Positions 59,562 to 64,000 of a stretch of DNA of 64,000 bases are shown here, one piece after another. Where the stretch lies: assembly GCF_016785945.1 (NCBI RefSeq), contig NZ_JAEMEF010000009.1, positions 81,196-145,195 of the forward strand. Direction: 5' to 3'. The stretch's first letter is position 1; every line of letters begins with the position of its first letter. The DNA comes from Olleya sediminilitoris (GTDB lineage Bacteria; Bacteroidota; Bacteroidia; Flavobacteriales; Flavobacteriaceae). Below the pieces are notes generated by a model that had not been told where the DNA came from, searched no databases, and saw only the letters and a list, made by a program, of their open reading frames with translations. A program made the translations under genes and the position numbers.

Positions 59562-61454
59562 ATGACAGGAAGTTTACTTTTTGAAGCTATAATGTTTTTG
59601 CTTGGAGCCATTATTTGTGTCTCTATAGCAAAGCGATTAGGTTTAAGTTCGGTTATTGGATACTTATTGGCTGGTGTATTAATTGGACCTTATGTTTTAG
59701 GTTTTATTGGAGAAGAAGGCGAAGATATATTGCATTTTGCAGAATTTGGAGTGGTAATGATGCTGTTTCTTATTGGATTAGAAATTGAACCTAAAAATTT
59801 CTGGAACATGCGGAAAACCATACTTGGTATGGGAGGAATACAAGTAGGAGGTACCATGTTATTATCCTATTTATTATTTACTTTTTTAGGATACGATTGG
59901 GAAGTCGCTTTAGTAATTTCTATGGCTGTAGCATTATCATCTACAGCAATTGCAATGCAAACCATAAAAGAAAAAGGTTTGATGGAAACTACTTTTGGAA
60001 CTTCAGCCTTTTCCATTTTATTGTTTCAGGATATTATAGTGATTTTCATGATTGGTATAATGCCATTATTATCTAATTCTAATACAGAAACACAAACCGA
60101 TGGACATACTGAATCTGTTAGTCTAATTGAAAGTTTACCTTTAGTACTTCAAACAATAGCCATTATACTATCGGTTGTAGTAATTATTGCTTTAGGACGT
60201 TATGTCATTGTACCAATGCTAAGAAAAGTTGCAAAAACAGATGTAAGAGAATTACTTATTGCTGCCGCATTTTTAATTGTTTTTGGAATTTCATTTATTA
60301 TGGAATTGGTAGGTATCAGTCCGGCTTTAGGTGCTTTTTTAGGTGGTGTAGTATTATCTAATAGTGAGTTTAAACACGAATTAGAAAGCACTCTAGAACC
60401 TTTTAAAAACTTACTATTAGGTTTGTTTTTTATGGCAGTTGGCGCTTCAATAAACTTTATAGTTATTGCCAAAAGTCCGCTTACTATTGGTGGTGTTTTA
60501 ATTGCTATAATTATATTAAAAGCGGTAGTTTTATTTGTTACCGGTCGTGTATTTAATTTAAAATTAGACCAAAAACTGCTATTAACTTTTAGCTTATCAC
60601 AAGTTGGAGAATTTGCTTTTGTATTATTGTCTTTTGCTTTCGGTTTAAATATTTTAGAACAACAAGAAATGGATATGCTGCTGGTAATTACAGCCTTAAG
60701 TATGGCATTAACACCAATAATTAGTATTGTAAACGAGCGTTTTATTCTTCCAAAAGTTGGTACTAAAGAATCAATAAAACGTCCAATGGATCATATTGCA
60801 AAATCACAAAAAATAATTTTAGTTGGTTTTGGTAATTTTGGAAGTACGGTAGGTCGTTTTTTAAGATCACATGGCGTAGAAGCTACTATTTTAGATCAAG
60901 ATTCAAACCGAGTAGATTTTCTTCGTAAAATGGGTTTTGAAGTATATTATGGTGATGCAACACGTCTAGATTTGTTGGAATCGGCAGGCATTGCCGAAGC
61001 TAAAATTTTAATTATTGCTACTAATAGATTAAGTGTAACTAAGGCAATTACTAAAATTGTAAATGAAAAATATCCACACATCGAGCTCATGATTAGAACT
61101 AAAAACAGAGAAGATGCTTACGAGTTATTAAATCTTGGTCATGAAAATTTTTATCGAGAATCTTTAGATACTTCATTGGCATTAGCTAGTGATGTTTTAC
61201 ATAAATTAGGTTTTAGAAAATATACTTTAAAGCGACAAGTGAAAAACTTTATTAAGTATGACGAAACAAGTTTAAGGCGCTTAGCAAAAGCACCAAAACG
61301 TGATGAGGAATATATATTTAAAGCCAGAAAGGAGCTTAAAAAGCAAGAAGAATTATTAGATGCAGACTTTAAAAGAGGTATTGTAGACTTTGACAATCAT
61401 TGGGATAGTGACCATATTAGAAAAGCTTTAGAAAAATCTAATACAAAAATGTAA
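59562..61454 (+). CDS. KefB/KefC-type monovalent cation:proton antiporter-2
   Basis: 630 aa from ATG 59562 (MTGSLLFEAIMFLLG). The upstream in-frame ATG at 59508 lies inside the KefF-like gene. N-terminal ~390 residues form 12-13 helices of the CPA2 exchanger, with GYLLAGVLIGPYVLGF (~30) and VALSSTAIAMQTIKEKG (~123). A RCK/TrkA-N domain (~415-530) starts KIILVGFGNFGSTVGRFLRSHG, followed by a charged C-terminal tail. In E. coli this channel is gated by glutathione adducts; whether the same ligand applies here is uncertain. It would acidify the cytoplasm to protect from electrophiles. Confidence 0.93.
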   Translation: MTGSLLFEAIMFLLGAIICVSIAKRLGLSSVIGYLLAGVLIGPYVLGFIGEEGEDILHFAEFGVVMMLFLIGLEIEPKNFWNMRKTILGMGGIQVGGTMLLSYLLFTFLGYDWEVALVISMAVALSSTAIAMQTIKEKGLMETTFGTSAFSILLFQDIIVIFMIGIMPLLSNSNTETQTDGHTESVSLIESLPLVLQTIAIILSVVVIIALGRYVIVPMLRKVAKTDVRELLIAAAFLIVFGISFIMELVGISPALGAFLGGVVLSNSEFKHELESTLEPFKNLLLGLFFMAVGASINFIVIAKSPLTIGGVLIAIIILKAVVLFVTGRVFNLKLDQKLLLTFSLSQVGEFAFVLLSFAFGLNILEQQEMDMLLVITALSMALTPIISIVNERFILPKVGTKESIKRPMDHIAKSQKIILVGFGNFGSTVGRFLRSHGVEATILDQDSNRVDFLRKMGFEVYYGDATRLDLLESAGIAEAKILIIATNRLSVTKAITKIVNEKYPHIELMIRTKNREDAYELLNLGHENFYRESLDTSLALASDVLHKLGFRKYTLKRQVKNFIKYDETSLRRLAKAPKRDEEYIFKARKELKKQEELLDADFKRGIVDFDNHWDSDHIRKALEKSNTKM

Positions 61455-62335
61455 TGCAAAAAAAGGTGCCACAAATTGTTTTCGATTCTAAAAAACCAGA
61501 AAATAGTGGTATTGAAATTTTAACCATTGAAAGTCTTGCCTCTCGTAAAACCGAAATTATAGACCATAATCCAGAAAAAGCACATCAGGTTGCTTTTCAC
61601 ATGATTGTTTTTTACACGCAGGGAGAAAGCAAGCAATTGGTAGATTTTGTGTGGCATCCTGTAAAGAAAAACACCATTATCCATCTGTCTAAAGGGCAAA
61701 TAAATGCCTTTCAATTTACTAAAAAATTAAAGGGTTATATTTTATTATTTACGGAAACCTATTTAAAAAATCAGATAAATAATTCACCAAAAAATGAATA
61801 TTTAAGGTTGTTTAATACGCATTTATTTTCACCAAGTATTCAAGTGCCACAAGATTCTAATATTATACGTTATTTTGATTTGTTTTATGAGGAGTATAAC
61901 AATCATACAGAAGATTTAAATCAGCAAAACACCTATAAATCAATATATTCTATCATTTTCTCCAAGTTAGAAGGCTTAAAGCAATTCCAGCCTTTTCATT
62001 TAAAGCAATCTAAACAAGTTAATATCTTTTTAGATTTTAAAGCACTTTTAGAGCTTCATTTTAAAGCCAGTAGAAATGCAGATTTTTATGCTGAAAAACT
62101 TAATATTACTTACAAACATTTAAATACCGTTTGTAAGGCAACAGTATCTATTACAGCAAAGCAATTTATTGATCAATTTATTGTTTTAGAAGCAAAACGA
62201 TTACTAATAAATTCAGATATAAAAAGTACGGAATTAGCCTATTCGCTAGGTTTTGAAGAATCTACAAACTTTGTAAAATACTTCAAAAAACATACAGGTT
62301 TTACGCCAAACAACTTTAAAAAGAACTATTTGTAA
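61454..62335 (+). CDS. AraC-family transcriptional regulator
   Basis: 293 aa. The C-terminal ~100 residues hold two HTH motifs (ADFYAEKLNITYKHLNTVCKATVSITAKQFIDQ and STELAYSLGFEESTNFVKYFKKHTGFTPNNFKK). The N-terminal part is cupin-like and may sense a ligand. The ATG overlaps the KefC stop by one base, so the regulator is the last gene of that run and probably controls it or a related response. There is no obvious binding site in the sequence. Confidence 0.93.
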   Translation: MQKKVPQIVFDSKKPENSGIEILTIESLASRKTEIIDHNPEKAHQVAFHMIVFYTQGESKQLVDFVWHPVKKNTIIHLSKGQINAFQFTKKLKGYILLFTETYLKNQINNSPKNEYLRLFNTHLFSPSIQVPQDSNIIRYFDLFYEEYNNHTEDLNQQNTYKSIYSIIFSKLEGLKQFQPFHLKQSKQVNIFLDFKALLELHFKASRNADFYAEKLNITYKHLNTVCKATVSITAKQFIDQFIVLEAKRLLINSDIKSTELAYSLGFEESTNFVKYFKKHTGFTPNNFKKNYL

Positions 62336-62423
62336 GTTCAGGTTCGATATTTACCATTTTTGCACTCATATTTATCTTTAGCATATTACATGATTATAAG
62401 ATATTTGTTTAAAAATCAAACAA

Positions 62424-62621
62424 ATGTCAGACGTTAGATCATGCCCAAAGTGTGGCGCTAAAGCAAAATATAAAGTAAAAGAAAATATTGAATCTTTTGA
62501 AGCACTGCAAGATGACGAGCTTTTAAAAAAAGTTGGTCAACTAAAAAAAGCAATGCAAAAATTTAAAGAAAAAGCTGAGGCTCTAGAGAAAGAATTAACC
62601 GAATTAAAATCTAAATTATGA
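62424..62621 (+). CDS. Small protein with CxxC knuckle and coiled coil
   Basis: 65 aa. The N-terminal RSCPKCGAKAKYKVKENIE has a single CPxCG knuckle, followed by a Lys/Glu-rich coiled coil (~25-65). One Cys pair alone could bind zinc only in a dimer, which the coiled coil could create. No recognised family. It overlaps the next gene by 4 nt (ATGA), indicating coupling. Confidence 0.7.
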   Translation: MSDVRSCPKCGAKAKYKVKENIESFEALQDDELLKKVGQLKKAMQKFKEKAEALEKELTELKSKL

Positions 62622-62995
62622 ATATAGCACAAAATAAAAAAAACGCTATCGCATTTTATAAAATGGCTTACGAGGGCAATCCAACAAAAGCAGTCGAGTT
62701 ATATGTTGGAGATAAATATATACAGCATAACCCAATGGTTGCCGATGGTCCACAAGGATTTATTGATTATTTTAATCGTATGCAAAAAGAGTATCCAATA
62801 AAGTCAATTAATTTTGTAAGAGCACTTGCCGAAGATGATCTGGTAGCATTGCATACCCATCAAATCTGGCCAGATAACGACCAATATATTACTATGGATT
62901 TTTTCAGGTTTGATACCCATGGAAAAATTGTAGAACATTGGGATAGCATACAGCAAATACCAGAAACATCTGCTAATAATAATACGATGTATTAA
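62618..62995 (+). CDS. SnoaL/NTF2-like protein
   Basis: 125 aa. NAIAFYKMAYEGNPTKAVELYVGDKYIQHNPMVADGPQGFIDYFNRM (~9-55) and DLVALHTHQIWPDNDQYITMDFFRFDTHGKIVEHWDSIQQIPE (~74-116) are typical of SnoaL-like polyketide cyclase/NTF2 proteins (YxQHNP...WD.IQ). Small α+β cone fold, often with predicted hydrolase or isomerase activity; the substrate is unknown. The start overlaps the preceding stop. Confidence 0.88.
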   Translation: MNIAQNKKNAIAFYKMAYEGNPTKAVELYVGDKYIQHNPMVADGPQGFIDYFNRMQKEYPIKSINFVRALAEDDLVALHTHQIWPDNDQYITMDFFRFDTHGKIVEHWDSIQQIPETSANNNTMY

Positions 62996-63001
62996 ATAAT
63001 T

Positions 63002-63267
63002 ATATGGATATCATCAAAAAACAATACGGTTGGATAATTGTTACCATTTTAGCTAGCTAACCATTATTGATGTTTTTTTAAATGATAAACATCTAGTTTT
63101 CTAATGGTTTATCGTTTTCATTAGCAGAAAATGCAGTTGGAGAAGGACGTAAAACTGTAGAAATGTTATATCATGTTACAGGGGAGTTTGCTATACGTTG
63201 GATGACTGTAGTATTAACGTGTACACCTTTTTTTATAATATTTAACTCTGAACTTCTATTATTTTGA
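63002..63267 (+). pseudogene. Degenerate ferric-reductase-like (MsrQ-type) gene
   Basis: ATG 63002 begins a frame that stops at 63056 after IIVTILAS. After further in-frame stops (e.g. 63094) another stretch continues from about 63097 to TGA 63265-63267 with AENAVGEGRKTVEMLYHVTG and EFAIRWMTVVLTCTPFF. This matches the segment of ferric-reductase-like membrane proteins that reads (H)xTGxxALRxLxxTLAxTP. The gene is interrupted and truncated and no functional domain remains. Confidence 0.6.
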
Positions 63268-63325
63268 AAAGCCAAATAATCACTTGCCAAAACAATTAAT
63301 TATAGATGATGTTGTAAAACGTTTT

Positions 63326-63730
63326 TTATTCATTTTTCAAATCAACCCATAAAGAATATGCTCCGAAAAAAAGCCCGAATGGAATACATATTCCAAACAA
63401 ACCGATATATTCCTTTTCAGAAATAGCTTTCGAAATGAAAAAGTAGATTATAGTGAATGAACAAACGATTCCAAATATCGCAAAAAGCTTTATCATTCCA
63501 GTTCCGACAATTTTATTAAAATTATTATTCATTCGTGTTGAGTCTTTTGGAATACTAGAAAAAAACCAATAGAGCATATGATATCCAACATTAATTGTTA
63601 TTACGGTTATTATCCGTTCTTTGAAGTCAATATCAGGTATAAAAAGCACAAGTAGAATGCTGAAAATTAGATTTATATATCCGAAAATTTTATAGTACTT
63701 TTTAATGTCATTTTTGTTTATTATTTCCAT
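63326..63730 (-). CDS. Small multi-pass membrane protein, hypothetical
   Basis: 134 aa with four predicted helices (~12-30, ~37-55, ~73-93, ~108-126). No recognised motif; the N-terminus MEIINKNDIKKYYKIFGYI is basic. It stands alone beside a multi-hairpin element, the same arrangement as the cassette-like genes at 33-40 kb. Confidence 0.65.
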   Translation of the reverse strand: MEIINKNDIKKYYKIFGYINLIFSILLVLFIPDIDFKERIITVITINVGYHMLYWFFSSIPKDSTRMNNNFNKIVGTGMIKLFAIFGIVCSFTIIYFFISKAISEKEYIGLFGICIPFGLFFGAYSLWVDLKNE

Positions 63731-63755
63731 TCAGAGTGCGTTTTGAAATGTTTTA

Positions 63756-63885
63756 CAACGGTTTTGTGTATGGCTCGTTGCGGAAAATCAGCTATGATTT
63801 TCCGCCGTAACCGAAAGATAGCAAATTGCAAAGAATTCCGATTAGGAATTCAGCCGCAATGAGCTATACACGTCTTAAGTTAGCA
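63756..63885. repeat. Multi-hairpin palindromic element, copy 3
   Basis: The clearest copy. Outer arms GTGTATGGCTCGTTGCGG (63766-63783) and CCGCAATGAGCTATACAC (63854-63871) pair over 18 bp with two G·U. Inside are two perfect hairpins: CGGAAAATCA-GCTA-TGATTTTCCG (63781-63804) and GAATTCC-GATTA-GGAATTC (63833-63851). Flanks ACAACGG and GTTAGC resemble the ends of copies 1 and 2. The element would fold into a three-way structure on single-stranded DNA. Confidence 0.75.
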
Positions 63886-64000
63886 TTTTAATAAAAACAT
63901 TAAATTTAAGACATATAAATAAGAAAGCACAAAAGAGAGGAATAAGGTTAATATATACGCAGAGACTACAGATCTCGTCAACATTGAAAATCCCCTCTCT

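Noticed and set aside
63901..64000. Possible insertion-sequence end (AGAGAGG...CCTCTCT inverted repeat) at the window edge
   Set aside because: Only 7 bp arms are visible and no transposase frame or target duplication can be assessed at the edge.

Overview
The window comes from a marine-type Flavobacteriaceae chromosome (Bacteroidota). Supporting signs are the strongly AT-rich sequence, promoters of the Bacteroidetes type (TAnnTTTG −7 box, mostly seen as TATCTTTG), almost no Shine-Dalgarno sequences, a type IX secretion sorting domain, SusC/D-free sugar uptake through an ABC importer, and flavobacterial conserved families. The genus cannot be fixed from sequence alone.

Layout. 1-2.8 kb: end of a von Willebrand-type membrane protein and a prohibitin. 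2.8-10.5 kb: a complete histidine operon (hisG-D-C-B-H-A-F-IE), preceded by an 18-codon leader peptide with four consecutive His codons and an attenuator; short palindromic repeats sit in most of its gene junctions. 10.5-19.4 kb: housekeeping and stress genes (beta-helix lipoprotein, TruA-like enzyme, Dps, MscS, tiny acidic lipoproteins, thioesterase, EamA transporter, CSD protein). 19.4-27.3 kb: a mannitol-type polyol system with a Nudix-type regulator divergent from an outer-membrane protein, ribose-type ABC importer, mannitol 2-dehydrogenase and fructokinase. 27.4-32.8 kb: two DEAD-box helicases, a peroxiredoxin-like protein, an aldehyde dehydrogenase and a cold-shock protein.

32.8-40.4 kb is accessory DNA. 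Lone small genes and one large two-gene operon are separated by long multi-hairpin palindromes. The operon encodes a 1052-residue single-chain SIR2-APAZ-MID-PIWI protein (short prokaryotic Argonaute fused to its NADase partner, PIWI catalytic residues missing) and a 342-residue DUF6236-like protein with two C-terminal hydrophobic segments. This is the best candidate for an under-described defence system. The same palindrome type recurs at the right edge (63.75-63.88 kb).

40.4-64 kb: lipoproteins; a TetR-led reductase/dehydrogenase operon; a GAF histidine kinase; an Old Yellow Enzyme; an NhaC-family transporter (probably methionine, MetT-like) behind a reduced SAM-I-like riboswitch whose 5' part can pair 16 bp with the region before the start codon; an HxlR regulator with two identical operators next to a nitroreductase/cupin unit; and a run of 2OG-Fe(II) oxygenase, SDR, MarC, KefF-like, KefC-like and AraC genes that looks like an electrophile/oxidative stress module. 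A broken ferric-reductase-like gene lies at about 63.1 kb. No rRNA, tRNA, CRISPR array, integrase or transposase was seen.
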